NCBI GenBank assembly: GCA_964019425.1
Contig: OZ025781.1
Location: 812,501-876,500 of the forward strand
Reading direction: 5' to 3'
Length of the DNA stretch: 64,000 nt
Source of the DNA: Flectonema sp. DT1601
Taxonomy: Eukaryota > Euglenozoa > Diplonemea > Diplonemida > Diplonemidae
In this document: positions 32,059 through 42,416 of the stretch, one piece after another
Layout: the number at the start of each line of letters is the position of its first letter
Numbering within the stretch: position 1 is the first letter of the stretch
Made by a program: the position numbers and the translations under genes
Notes under the pieces: model-generated
The model's input: only the letters and a program-made list of their open reading frames with translations
Databases searched by the model: none
Told to the model about the DNA's origin: nothing

Positions 32059-34314
32059 ATGGAGGGTGAGCTGAAAGAAGATGATGATCCCGACAGCGAT
32101 CACATGTCAGATTGTTCAAACGAGCCATCACTTACTGTGGAAGTACCAGTCGATGATTATGACAACGACGATAGTGAAATCCATGAAATCCATCAAACTT
32201 CAATAAGTAGGTGGAAGTATTACCTTCCAATATTATTATCACCTGTTGTGGCGATAGTAACTGGTCTATTAGCTTATCAAGGTCTTTATGATTATGAGAA
32301 TTGGGTAGTTGATGTATCCCACACACAGATTGCTAACGTCGTTGCATCACAACTACGATCAACCTTATTGCTTACAATAAAAGACTGCGCTGGAGTGTCC
32401 CGTTTGTTCTCGACGGGTACTGAGGATGTCACAGTCGATCAGTTTAAAAACTACGTTGAATTTATTAGTAAAGACAGTCACAGTTACTTTAAAGCTCTTG
32501 AGTGGATTCCCTACATCGACAGTCCAGAACAACGAGACCGACTTGTCAAAGAAATGCAAGTTTCTTATAAAGAACGTTACTTGAATGTGAATCCAAATAG
32601 TACGTACCCGGAATTCTTGTTTTATAATATAAATAAAAGTCAGTCAGTGTTGGCCGATGAAAACTTTCCAGTCTACTTTGTTGAACCTTATGAAGATAAC
32701 ATCGTTGCTCATGGATTGGATTTGGCTTCAAATCCTGTGAGGCTTGCAGCGATTAAGTCATCGAGAGCTACCTTACAAATGGTAGCAACCAGAAGAGTAA
32801 CATTAGTCCAGGAAACTGGATTTCAATTTGGTAGTTTATTATTTATTCCTGTTGTTGTTAATCATGTTTTTAAAGGTTTTTCTCTTGGAGTCTACCGTCT
32901 TGGGGACTTGGTGGAATTTTCAATGGATGGTGTCGGTCACAGTGGGATCACAATTCATCTTTTTGATGTAACTCCTGGAGCAAACAATGAATTGTTATTT
33001 AGTGAGTTCCCTCACACTGCTGACTCGGAGATGTATGAAATTATTCATTCTCCTTCCAATCAACGTAGACACATAATTGACTTTGGGACTCGTCAGTGGG
33101 AACTTATTGTTCTGAGAAATAAAGGTTTCGAAGACGCAAAAAGAACCCGAACTCCAATAGTTACTTCTATTTTACTGTCAATTGTATTTGGAACTACTAC
33201 TCTGTTTGTATGTGGTCTTATAAGTCAGTCGAGAGCATCAAAAAGACATCTCGAAATCGTTCTCGAAGTATCAGCAAGGACAGCAGCAGCAGTATCATTG
33301 ATGGAATTAGATTCGGTTAGTTTTTTACGATCGTTAGACAAAGACGCGCATCCACTTCTATTAGCGTTCAGGGATATCGTTAATGTGTTGGTGGAGTATA
33401 AAAGATTCTTACCAGATGTAATTAGAAGTAAGAATGTTGTCACAACTAAGTTAACACCAACCAGGGAACGAATTCAAAAATGTCAAGCGAATATTGCTTT
33501 GTCAGCTCTTAGTCAAGATCATCTTATAAATCCTCACAATCTGGGTGTTCAATCACTTCAGATTACAGCTGTTGCTTTCTCTTTGAGTTCATTCTCATCT
33601 GTTATTGAGAGTCAGGTTAACGCTTTACTTTCAACTGTTCATTCAAATGTTATAAAAAGAAAAGGAAACGTCGTTACTACAGTCGCATCCCAAGTTCACT
33701 GCGTATTCACTGGATACTCAATTTCAGAAGCTAGAAATGTGATTCGCGAAGTGATGACTGAACTTAAACAAACATCAATAGTAGTTGCAATGACTCAAGG
33801 AAGATGTGTTATTTGTGTTGCTGGAGGTTCTCTAGTTCGATACCCGGTCATTCATGGAAAAGTTGGATACCAAATTGATGAGCTGATGCAGTATGCTCGC
33901 GCTCTTAAGATATCCGCTCTGTGTGGTAACATGAGATGCGAACTACCTCCTGAGCAGTTCAATTTTGTGGATCGAATCAAAGGAGGTCGTTGTATTTATC
34001 AACTTTCATTCTTTTCAACAATCGAAGAATCAGCAATCTGGTTATTCTGTGAACCCGTTGATGACATGACAGAGAGATATAGAGATCTAACGGAGGCTTG
34101 TGTTTTAATGTTTGGATTACAATATGAAGCAGCTCTTACTGTTTTAAAGAGTTGTCCTCCTTGTTCTATTGTGACTCATCACGTTCTTAGGGCAAAGCTA
34201 AAAGATTCAACGCCTTTAGACTTATCGTTTACAAGCGTTGCATCTACTATCCCAGTTGTTGTTATAAAAAAGAAACGACGAAAGAGTGCCGCAGTATTGA
34301 AGACGGAAGACTAA
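32059..34314 (+). CDS. CHASE-domain receptor with degenerate nucleotide-cyclase-like domain
   Basis: A 751-residue membrane protein. The acidic N-terminal tail faces the cytosol. A membrane segment lies at about 55-80 (YYLPILLSPVVAIVTGLLAY) and an extracytoplasmic CHASE domain at about 90-340 (ALEWIPYI, FPVYFVEPYEDNIVAHG, DLASNPVRLAAI, LVQETG). A second membrane segment is at about 372-398, followed by a cytosolic region. Residues about 500-690 look like a class III cyclase fold: ITAVAFSLSSFSSV, GNVVTTVASQVHCVFTGY, VAMTQGRCV and YPVIHGKVGYQ. The two metal-binding aspartates expected at LFADIRGF and GDGVMAVF are replaced (SLSS, SQVH). It is probably a sensor with a pseudo-cyclase output, perhaps dimerising with an active partner. 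A GTTTCAG acceptor-like site sits 21 nt before the ATG. Confidence 0.75.
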   Translation: MEGELKEDDDPDSDHMSDCSNEPSLTVEVPVDDYDNDDSEIHEIHQTSISRWKYYLPILLSPVVAIVTGLLAYQGLYDYENWVVDVSHTQIANVVASQLRSTLLLTIKDCAGVSRLFSTGTEDVTVDQFKNYVEFISKDSHSYFKALEWIPYIDSPEQRDRLVKEMQVSYKERYLNVNPNSTYPEFLFYNINKSQSVLADENFPVYFVEPYEDNIVAHGLDLASNPVRLAAIKSSRATLQMVATRRVTLVQETGFQFGSLLFIPVVVNHVFKGFSLGVYRLGDLVEFSMDGVGHSGITIHLFDVTPGANNELLFSEFPHTADSEMYEIIHSPSNQRRHIIDFGTRQWELIVLRNKGFEDAKRTRTPIVTSILLSIVFGTTTLFVCGLISQSRASKRHLEIVLEVSARTAAAVSLMELDSVSFLRSLDKDAHPLLLAFRDIVNVLVEYKRFLPDVIRSKNVVTTKLTPTRERIQKCQANIALSALSQDHLINPHNLGVQSLQITAVAFSLSSFSSVIESQVNALLSTVHSNVIKRKGNVVTTVASQVHCVFTGYSISEARNVIREVMTELKQTSIVVAMTQGRCVICVAGGSLVRYPVIHGKVGYQIDELMQYARALKISALCGNMRCELPPEQFNFVDRIKGGRCIYQLSFFSTIEESAIWLFCEPVDDMTERYRDLTEACVLMFGLQYEAALTVLKSCPPCSIVTHHVLRAKLKDSTPLDLSFTSVASTIPVVVIKKKRRKSAAVLKTED

Positions 34315-35073
34315 TTTTATCTTCTTCCAGAATGTGGTATTTAAGCTCTGGAGGTGAGCATTTAGACTGCCACTTACTGAAAGCTTTGGTAAGTTTTTTC
34401 AATCAGCTATGAAAGTATAAAACTTTACACTTCGTTTTTTTTGTTATTTGTTGTTTTTTTATTAATAATCTTTTGTTATGAATAAAATCGAACACGTTGT
34501 GTGTATTACTGAGAAAAAGAATCTGCCCAAGGATGTTCTTGTCTGGTGTAGTTTTCTTTACTCTTTGTTTTGTTTTGAGTCTTGTATACCTTATTTAGTT
34601 TCTTTCCTCTGCCACATGCTGTGATGCAATTCACGGTTTTTGGGAGTACATTTCATTAAGGAATGTACTCATATGTTCTGTTCGTTTTTGTTTGATTTGA
34701 TTTGTTTATGTCTTCTCGATTAGCCTTAAAAAATTAGACAAAGTATTAATTTACAACAATAGATACATTACTTCGTATTCGTCTCTATTAAATGTCACAC
34801 ATATTCATGTTACTTGAAGCAACGGTATCAATACGCGAGTGTAAGAAGCCCCCTACCCCTTCTCGGTGGCTTAGAGAAAATTAATACTCCTCTACAGGAG
34901 TTCCTCGTCTCTTTTACTAAATAAATCAAATCCAAGACCTGATTTTCTGTTTTTGGTTTTTCTGTGGACGAGTACAACACTCTTACGATTTCGATATTTT
35001 CTTTCTATTCGGATTCAGTGGGTGAGAGTGACCTGACCATATCTGTGATATAATTATTAAAACAGGTGAGTAA
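34315..35073. other. Intergenic region, no gene seen
   Basis: This is 759 nt of AT-rich sequence with no open frame of note. It should hold the 3' UTR of the CHASE gene and the leader of the methyltransferase gene; AAAACAG at 35,060-35,066 is the likely acceptor. No repeat or RNA structure was recognised. Confidence 0.5.
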
Positions 35074-36972
35074 ATGATTTCAATTATATTGAGGTTAGCA
35101 TTAGTTCTATGGTTTGCCACAATAGTACTTGTGTACTTGTCGAAAGCGTCGGCTCCCATGAGTTTAGAATTGAGTGTTGAACATGAAACAGACCATCTAT
35201 TTGTTCCGAGAGGTAAAAAAAAGAAGAGGAGGACTAAAGCTCAGCGACAACAGAGAAGAGAAGTTCTACACCGCAGAAGAGCACTGAAGAGAGCTAGACG
35301 ACTGACAAGGTTCTGTTCTGATCCCAGACAACTGAGTGACTTAACAGCGATACTACTTGAATCAGTTGATGACTTGCCTTTATTAAATATTTCATACGAC
35401 GGCTATCAATTATGTGAACCAGGTTATGGAGGTTTCAATTGCTCTGTCACCTGGTCATCATGGATGCCTCCTCCGAATACGAAAGTTTTCGAAGCCAAAA
35501 ATGAAGATATCAACGACCAGTACATCAGCAGCATCCCAACACCACCAGCTGTAAGTATTCCATTCAAAGCTCAGACTATTGCTGACGTCGGATCAAAACA
35601 AGGATATGGAAGTATCATGATGGCTAATTCCCTTCATCGTTATCAACAAGGTGGAATGGTAGTTGCTGTCGATACTTGGACAGGAGATGTTTCAGATTGG
35701 ACTTCAAATATAACATTGATTGGTGGCCATCCTCATTTCTACGATTCCTTTTACTCGAATGTTTATAAATCAGGACTCGGAAACTATGTTTTCCCTTTTG
35801 CGACAACACCTGACACCGTTTCACGTTTCTTCAGAGGTGTTACCAACTTTGATATCGTTCGCGTGACACAAGACGGAGACTACGACTTGTTTGAAGTTGT
35901 TCGGACCTGGTGGGTTTCGTTAAAACTTGGTGGACGTTTGCAGGGAGGAGATTACAGCAAGTACCCATCACTACTACAGTTTGCTAAGTCAACAGATTGT
36001 ATACTCCACGTGATTCCTAAGACTGATGAATGGTTCTTAACAAAGACATCTTCTGAGAAGCTCTGCATACCAGCGTACCCTGAGAAAGAATTTAATAAAG
36101 GATGGGATCATTCTTTTGAATGTACTAATCAGTCTTGTAATGGAGGAATATGTGACACAAGCGGACCATTAGAAAGGTGTCGATGTTCTGTTGGGAGAGG
36201 AGGTCAAAAATGTCAAATCAGCCGATCTGTTGCAAACCCTTCAAATCCTTTCTTTCCAAGGCCGGCCTCAAGATTTCATTCAGCAGAAACAGATGGATGG
36301 AATGGTGGAAGGGAATCATTCGAAGAAATATTTAAAAGCAACAACTTCACAACCGTGATTGATGTTGGAGTCTGGTTGGGTAAGTCTTCAATCACAATGG
36401 CATCCCTACTTCGAGAAAAAGGAAATGGTGGAATGGTAATTTCTGTAGACCCTTGGACTGGCGCTGTTGAACATTGGAAAGATTATGGTCCAAAATGGAA
36501 TGATTTGAAGAGAATTGAGAAAGGGTTTCCGAGGCTATTCGAAGCTTTTCGTTCTAATGTAATTCGAGAAGGATTTCAAGATTACATAACACCATTTCCT
36601 GTTGCTAGTAAGACAGCTGCAGAAATCTTCAAAAGCTACGGATACACAGCTGACCTCATTCACATCGATGCATCACACGATTATGAAAGTGTCCTCCAAA
36701 ATCTCCGCGACTGGTGGCCAGTCGTCTCACCCGGAGGATTCATTTATGGAGACGACTACTCCTCATGTCCTGAAGTTCGTGCAGCCGTTGACGAATTCGC
36801 TCTCAACGAAATAGGCATTCCATTGCAGTTCTTTGGGCCGGGGAAGTCATTGCCTAAAACCTGTGTGGGATGTAAGTTTGCTATTCCGAAACCTATTTAT
36901 GAAGAATTAGAAGGGGATAATGATAACAATACTCGTTACGCAGGAGTAGTAGTTGGTGACCCCAGCTGTTAG
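35074..36972 (+). CDS. Double class I methyltransferase-like protein with EGF module, membrane-anchored
   Basis: A 632-residue protein. Residues 4-24 form a signal anchor (IILRLALVLWFATIVLVYL), followed by a Lys/Arg-rich stalk at about 48-75. Two related SAM-methyltransferase-like domains follow. The first, at about 165-310, has IADVGSKQGYGSIMMA and VVAVDTWTGD. The second, at about 420-600, has TVIDVGVWLGKSSITMA, VISVDPWTGAVEHW, LIHIDASHDYESV and GGFIYGDDY, typical of the Methyltransf_24 group. Between them lies an EGF-like module (CTNQSCNGGICDTSG ... CRCSVGRGGQKC). In domain 1 the acidic/His signature becomes VTQDGDYD, so only domain 2 looks catalytic. The topology suggests action in the secretory pathway, perhaps on glycans or glycoproteins; the substrate is unknown. 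Confidence 0.78.
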   Translation: MISIILRLALVLWFATIVLVYLSKASAPMSLELSVEHETDHLFVPRGKKKKRRTKAQRQQRREVLHRRRALKRARRLTRFCSDPRQLSDLTAILLESVDDLPLLNISYDGYQLCEPGYGGFNCSVTWSSWMPPPNTKVFEAKNEDINDQYISSIPTPPAVSIPFKAQTIADVGSKQGYGSIMMANSLHRYQQGGMVVAVDTWTGDVSDWTSNITLIGGHPHFYDSFYSNVYKSGLGNYVFPFATTPDTVSRFFRGVTNFDIVRVTQDGDYDLFEVVRTWWVSLKLGGRLQGGDYSKYPSLLQFAKSTDCILHVIPKTDEWFLTKTSSEKLCIPAYPEKEFNKGWDHSFECTNQSCNGGICDTSGPLERCRCSVGRGGQKCQISRSVANPSNPFFPRPASRFHSAETDGWNGGRESFEEIFKSNNFTTVIDVGVWLGKSSITMASLLREKGNGGMVISVDPWTGAVEHWKDYGPKWNDLKRIEKGFPRLFEAFRSNVIREGFQDYITPFPVASKTAAEIFKSYGYTADLIHIDASHDYESVLQNLRDWWPVVSPGGFIYGDDYSSCPEVRAAVDEFALNEIGIPLQFFGPGKSLPKTCVGCKFAIPKPIYEELEGDNDNNTRYAGVVVGDPSC

Positions 36973-38245
36973 TGCCTCATCGTCACTCTTCTGAGGATGA
37001 AACTCTCCACCAACTTCGTCGTTTCTCGTGAAAGAAGCCAATAGAGCTCAGAGATGATGAGGATAGTACTTCCAGCATCTCTAACCCACATAACGTCGTT
37101 TCTGGAACGTTTCTTTCCAAAGCCACAAGTCCCAATGACAACACCAGATGACTATAACACATTGGAATGTAGACTTCTCTCACGATGAAGACCTGGAGAT
37201 TTACAGCTCGCAACGTGAAGACTCGTCTAAACCGTACGCAGAAAACTCATTTTCAGTTGAAGCTCACCAGTCGCTCTCCTTCAGCATCAGTTCAGTAGTT
37301 TCTATTGAAACCGTTCGAGTAGTACTTCAGCTGTGAACGTTTCCAACGTGTTGTGGAGTTAGCGAACCTAACTGGAACCTGATGAAATATTTTTGTTGCC
37401 GAAGAAACTTGTCTACTTTTCGAATTCTTTTTTTTTTTACAAAAAAAAAAAAAAAAAAAAAAGGATTTTACTTAATATTTGCATTAATATTCTCTCTACT
37501 CTCCTTTTTTTTTTTTTTATTCCCCGTTTTCCCATTCTTCTTTCGTTTGAGAAAAATCTGATTTACTTTGTTGATCCCACACAACCCAGACAACGTCTTC
37601 TACGGGTACTTTGATCGATTGTTTGTAGAGTGTTCGTCTATGGAGGTTACTGAAATAAAAAAATATTTTTTATTCCTCGCGGAACGTAAAGGAAAGACAT
37701 CCCTCCCTTAACTAAAACACATTCTGAACCTAATCTTGAGCCTCCCTAATCAGTTGGATCAAAAAAATAGAGTATTGTTACCAAATGCCTCTATATTTAC
37801 ACTAAATTAATGCTAATGATGTGCGTGAGACGTTGTTTTGTTTTATCTTAACTATGAATACTAAATATATTTTAGTGGTTTTATTGTCTTATTTTCTCAA
37901 ATGCATTTTTTTTCTTTCTTTTTTAATAATCACATCTATATTCAGGGATTCTTCGCTGAAGAAGGGCTGATAGTTCGTATCTTTTGCGTCATGTTTGATC
38001 TCATCGACACTATTGTTTTAGTACTTCATTGTTTTATTCAGTCTTAACTATATTAATGGATGAAAGGTGGTCAAATATGACATCAACGCCAACAGTAGTG
38101 ATATTATTGAGTAGAACCTGACCTTACTTTCTTTTTTGTGTTTTTTTTTTTTTTTCAGTTTAAAAAATTATATAAAAAAAATTAGACTTTTTTAATAGTC
38201 TTGAATTCCATTTATAATTATGAAAATAACAAACAACAATCCACA
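36973..38245. other. Intergenic region with one doubtful small ORF
   Basis: About 1.27 kb. An ATG-initiated 62-codon frame at 37,148-37,336 encodes an acidic Ser-rich peptide; it has no recognised domain and is not called as a gene. At 37,949-37,962 TTCTTCGCTGAAGA, followed by AGGGCTG, repeats a hairpin string also found at 1,363-1,376 in rDNA-like unit A. The right end is T-rich with a TTTTTCAG acceptor-like site near 38,158. Confidence 0.4.
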
Positions 38246-39685
38246 ATGAGAACTCCTTTAATATTCATAGCAGTGATTGGAGTCAGCGCTGTCATTGTTG
38301 AAAGTTTGATGTACGACAGCTTCCACGACAACAATAAAATAAATAAACAATTTCTTAGTGAAATAAGCGTTTCAAATATTACTGTTACTGATCATAAGAA
38401 ATATACTAATGAAGTAATGAACAAAACAATTGAGACGACAAAAGAGATAAAACCGTTTCTAAGACCAACCTTAACTGGTTTATCACAATCAACAGTTCCA
38501 TTGCTACCAACTCCGAATATTAAATCAGAGAAGTCAACAACTTGGACGACAACATACGACCCATCGATAATGTCAGCGATGTGTTATATAAAAGTTTCAA
38601 ACATATGTGTTCACGAGGGTGAGTTTATATTTTACTATCCAAAAGAGATACTTAAAAAATATAAACCTGTCTTTTACAGAGGAAACACAAAAAACACTTT
38701 GGTACCTGCGCAAACAAACAAACACAAAGGCAACATCGGATTATGCAACGAAGGGATTAGAAAAGGAAGTCCTGACGTTCAGTTTCGGATTGAGAGAGAG
38801 AGAGAAGATCCCCCAAAAGGATGGAAAGTCGTCGGGGAAGACACGCAATTAAACTTATTACATTGCTGGGAGTACGTCGGTTATCATTTGTGGTATTGTT
38901 TAATTGGAGTGTTTCTCAGATATAATCGTCACGGTGGTGATGTTAACAGTCAAAAGGAAATAGCGTTGACGACAGTCTCAGGAATGGGCGACACCATCCG
39001 ACTTGGATCGCAGTCAAATTGGAACCAAACATCTCGAGGTAAGCGACCTCGAGATAATTCAAAATATTGGCCGCTTTGGAATTCAATAATTGATTCCCCC
39101 TCTGATATTTGGGTTTTATACGACCGCAAAGATCCAATCTGTTTTAAAACAGCTGTTTTGGGATCTCCAAATCCGTATTCTGTTACCGTCTCTGAGTGGA
39201 GGAGTTTTCTAACTTCTTTCAAAAAAAGAATGCGACTTCCTGAAAGACAACTTCCTAAATCAGAATCAGATTATCAAATTATTCTAATCGAGAGGAAGAA
39301 CTCTTACAGAATTCTAAATGTGGATGACGTCATGAAATCACTTAAAGAAATCTCATCAAATACCCGACTCGTTGTTTGGGAAGATATGGATGTAATGCAA
39401 CAACTTCAAACTGCAACACTCTCTGACGTAATCATAGGAACTCATGGTAGTGGTTTAACTTGGTCAGCTCTCCTTCCATTAGGAGGTTCTATTATTGAAC
39501 TGTGGCCTGGAGAAGCCTACAACGGAAACTACATCACAATCGCTAACAAGACCGGTCTTCATCACTTTGAACTATCACACGGAAAGAATCAAAAAAGGAA
39601 GACTAGATTTGACTACCACGTCGACATCACTAAGTTATGCGACACTATAAAACAAGCAATTCAATTAATGCAAACGAAGAGATAA
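38246..39685 (+). CDS. GT61-type (EOGT/POMGNT2-like) glycosyltransferase
   Basis: A 479-residue type II membrane protein. The first in-frame ATG is at 38246, and the earlier open codons lack ATG. Residues about 4-18 are a signal anchor (PLIFIAVIGVSAVIVESL). A Ser/Thr-rich stem leads to the catalytic region. The C-terminal third carries the DUF563/GT61 signature: YQIILIERKNSYRILN, LVVWEDMDVMQQLQTATLSD, VIIGTHGSGLTWSALLPLGG and IIELWPGEAYNGNY. Family members add GlcNAc or xylose to glycoproteins in the ER or Golgi; the sugar and acceptor here cannot be told. It follows the membrane-anchored methyltransferase, another likely secretory-pathway enzyme. Confidence 0.8.
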   Translation: MRTPLIFIAVIGVSAVIVESLMYDSFHDNNKINKQFLSEISVSNITVTDHKKYTNEVMNKTIETTKEIKPFLRPTLTGLSQSTVPLLPTPNIKSEKSTTWTTTYDPSIMSAMCYIKVSNICVHEGEFIFYYPKEILKKYKPVFYRGNTKNTLVPAQTNKHKGNIGLCNEGIRKGSPDVQFRIEREREDPPKGWKVVGEDTQLNLLHCWEYVGYHLWYCLIGVFLRYNRHGGDVNSQKEIALTTVSGMGDTIRLGSQSNWNQTSRGKRPRDNSKYWPLWNSIIDSPSDIWVLYDRKDPICFKTAVLGSPNPYSVTVSEWRSFLTSFKKRMRLPERQLPKSESDYQIILIERKNSYRILNVDDVMKSLKEISSNTRLVVWEDMDVMQQLQTATLSDVIIGTHGSGLTWSALLPLGGSIIELWPGEAYNGNYITIANKTGLHHFELSHGKNQKRKTRFDYHVDITKLCDTIKQAIQLMQTKR

Positions 39686-39924
39686 AAAAAAAAAAAAAAA
39701 AACTTTTTTTTTCTCCCTTTTTTTATTTTTTTTTTTGCATTTAACAAGTATTGTAAGAACGAAAAAGAATGTTGGCAGCACACGTAAGCCTCCTTTAGCT
39801 TTATCAGTTTAAGTCGGTTCACGGTTTCGTGCATACAAAAAAACAAAAAATCACAGTGTTATATCATTATTTTCTGTATAGTTGAAGTTAAAGCCAATTC
39901 TTTTTTTAATTCCTGCTAGTATAC

Positions 39925-40180
39925 CGGACAAGGTGGAAGCAAAGTGTTTCTAGATCTCCTGATCTAGTATGATCTGTGCTGATACGGTTCTTCCTACTAC
40001 CGCAGTATTGGGGACTACTCTTTGAGTGTCTACCTAACCGATACTCGGTGGTCTGATGGACTTGATAACTAACTAATTTGATAAAACGTTTAATCTTAGG
40101 CCGAAACCAACTTGTTTGTTGTCCTACGAAAATTTTCTTTTTTTTTTTGATTGACTGATAATTATTAATACTAACTAATT
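39925..40180 (+). repeat. Fragment related to SSU-like sequence of unit A
   Basis: GTCCTACGAA (40,121-40,130), a T run, then TTGACTGATAATTATTAATA (from 40,151) repeats the order seen at 1,455-1,517: GTCCTACGAA, T run, TTTGACTGATAACCATTAAT. GGCCGAAACC just upstream also matches GCCCGAAAC there. The unit A stretch is part of the SSU-like region, so this looks like a dispersed rDNA-derived fragment in the intergenic gap before the TSG101 gene. The left limit is uncertain. Confidence 0.4.
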
Positions 40181-40306
40181 CAAAACCTAATCCACAGTTA
40201 CTAACAAACTTCTTAACAATAAATTAATTACTATTTTACATAAGTAGGTTAACACCTATTTTAGACAGTGAGAACCCCACAAGCAAATGGTCAACACAAC
40301 ACACAC

Positions 40307-41403
40307 ATGAGTATTAAAGTATCGTATCAGATAATTGAAAGTTTAAAATACTCCAACAATGATGAAGTAAAGGAACATTGCTATCAACTATGTGAGAAGT
40401 TCACTGAACTTAGACCAAGCAGCGCAGTAATCGGTGATGGAAGTCTGGCTTTGAGATTTGATGGAAGGATTCGTTTTGGTATCAGAGGTTCAGTTCAGAT
40501 TGCGATTTGGGTTCCGAAAGGATATCCAGAGATGCCTCCGATTGTTTATATTCTTCCAGAGAGAATGATAATAAATGGCTATCAATCAAAACTTTCATCT
40601 GACGGTATTTACAACTTCAAATGGAATGAAATACGAAACCTCATAAATCTAATCAACGACATGGTCTCTAACTTCTCAATCACAACTCCAGTCTTTGACG
40701 TTCTACCAGATGACAATATCATCCCACCAGAAGAACGTCAGGAATATTACGAACAACTTAATAATAATCAACGGCGGTATTCTTCTTTTACTAACGAATC
40801 ACAACTCCGTCATCATCTTTATGAAGAGCTCTCTAGTAGAGCTACAAGATTTCGTTCACTAATAAAAGTTTGTACTTTTTCCTTTGTTGAGTTTGTTTTA
40901 AAGAACCGTTCAGAAGATTGTAAAAAAAAACAAAAAAAATAATCAGATTCACGTAGAACGAAATGTATCAAAACTGGAGGTGATATCTCCGTCGGTGTCT
41001 TCTAACAACGACATCCTCGCTCAGGCTGAAGACGAAGTGAATCGTTTGAAAAATGAAATCACTTTAACGAGGAGTTATTTGAATCGTAATAAACAAAAAC
41101 TCTCCGATTACAATGAAACTAAAGATACAGAAAATGAAATAGAATGTCAGCTTCAGGAATCACTCGCTGAAATGAGATCCAACGATGATCTGGTATGCGA
41201 ATAATATTATTATTATCAAATATTATAATGAAAACTATTTTAATAATTCAAATTTATATCAAAAACAGATTTATCTTTACGACAAGCTGCTGTCACTGAA
41301 ATCTATTTCCGCAGCTTCATACATTGCGAAGGTGAGAGAGACGGCTGCTAGTAATTGCTTGCTGCAGTTATTGATTATTAAAATAAATAAAAACACTATG
41401 TGA
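40307..41403 (+). CDS. TSG101/Vps23, ESCRT-I subunit
   Basis: Three exons, 40307-40867, 40947-41192 and 41269-41403 (313 aa). The introns are 79 and 76 nt (GTTTGT ... AATCAG and GTATGC ... AAACAG). Residues about 1-130 form a UEV domain, the E2-like fold without catalytic cysteine that binds ubiquitin and PTAP motifs: LALRFDGRIRFGIRG, IAIWVPKGYPEMPPIVYILP and ITTPVFDVLP. Exon 2 encodes a coiled coil (DEVNRLKNEITLTRSYLNRN). Exon 3 is the steadiness box (IYLYDKLLSLKSISAASYIA then KVRETA). ESCRT-I sorts ubiquitinated cargo into multivesicular bodies. The Pro-rich linker is shorter than in animals. The ATG at 40307 is the first in frame. Confidence 0.85.
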
Positions 41404-41827
41404 GTCTACTTGTATCGAAGTCGACCTGAAATAAATGTTTAGAGTTAAGTCACGAATATCTACAAATGCAGCTGCTTTATTTAAAGTAGTTCCCCCACCT
41501 CGTGTAGCAATTCTGCCATGCGGGGGAAAAAATTTCAATTATTTCCGTCAATTATTTGCTCAATTAGTTATCCTTTTTGTTTTGTTCTTTTTTTTTTTTT
41601 TTTTTTCCCTATTTTCTCACTCACCTTCTTATGGTTTTCTCTAGCTTTTTTTGCCTCATTTACTGGGGTGACAGAACCATATTTTAGTGGGTTAGACTTC
41701 ACCCGCTGGATAAAGTGATCGACTTGACTTGTCTTTAATAAGAACAGCAGCTGGAGACTAGAATCAGATTTTTGTTTATCAACTTAAATACTTTTATAAA
41801 TAATTCTTCTTTAGTTACACAAATAAC

Positions 41828-42306
41828 ATGACCTGGTCAGCAATATATAACGGAGTTGGTGGAGGTTATTGTATTCAAACAAAGGGAAATCCAGGAACTA
41901 TCACTGCAGATGTTCGACAGGAAACGTGTGCCCGACGTGGGTTTCGATACAAACAAAACAGAGGACCACTTGACGTATCTCATGGTGGTACGAAGTACTG
42001 TGTTGATTTAGGATGTCACAATGCTACTAGTGCTGCAGGTGTTTAATAAGAAACTGACATCACTTCAATACATTAGTTGATTATTGCACTCTTTTAGTCT
42101 GACCAAAAGTTACACTGCAGTTGTGTCCTCATCGAGTCATGTGGAAGTTTTTTTTTTTTTATTTTGTCAAATTTGGTGATGAGAATTTATTTCGTCCGGA
42201 CAATCAACATGACGAACCTGTTGATGACATCATCTGTGGAGGTCACAAGCAATACAATAATTACATATTTATGCAGCAACGAAATGAGACATCAATTGAC
42301 TTCTAA
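41828..42306 (+). CDS. Possible small Cys-containing protein, split by an intron (uncertain)
   Basis: A 72-codon frame at 41828-42046 (MTWSAIYNGVGGGYCIQTKG ... YCVDLGCHNATSAAG) and a second frame at about 42100-42306 (ENLFRPDNQHDEPVDD, then CGGHKQYNNYIFMQQ) both look protein-like. A GTGTTT or GTTTAA donor near 42,040 and an acceptor near 42,079, 42,097 or 42,120 would join them, but I could not choose one. A 12-T run at 42,150 inside the second part is unusual for coding sequence here. The upstream frame at 41,435 is not convincing. No family was recognised. Confidence 0.35.
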
Positions 42307-42416
42307 CATTATTGTTAGGGACTAGAATACAACCAGTCTGGGGGTTAGAATGTTTCTTATAGGAAGGCTACTAAGAATATCATTTCTAATTTTTTAAATA
42401 GGTGCCGGAAGTCAAC

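Noticed and set aside
37148-37336. 62-codon ATG frame after the methyltransferase gene
   Set aside because: Short, no domain, and no clear acceptor upstream; it could be 3' UTR.
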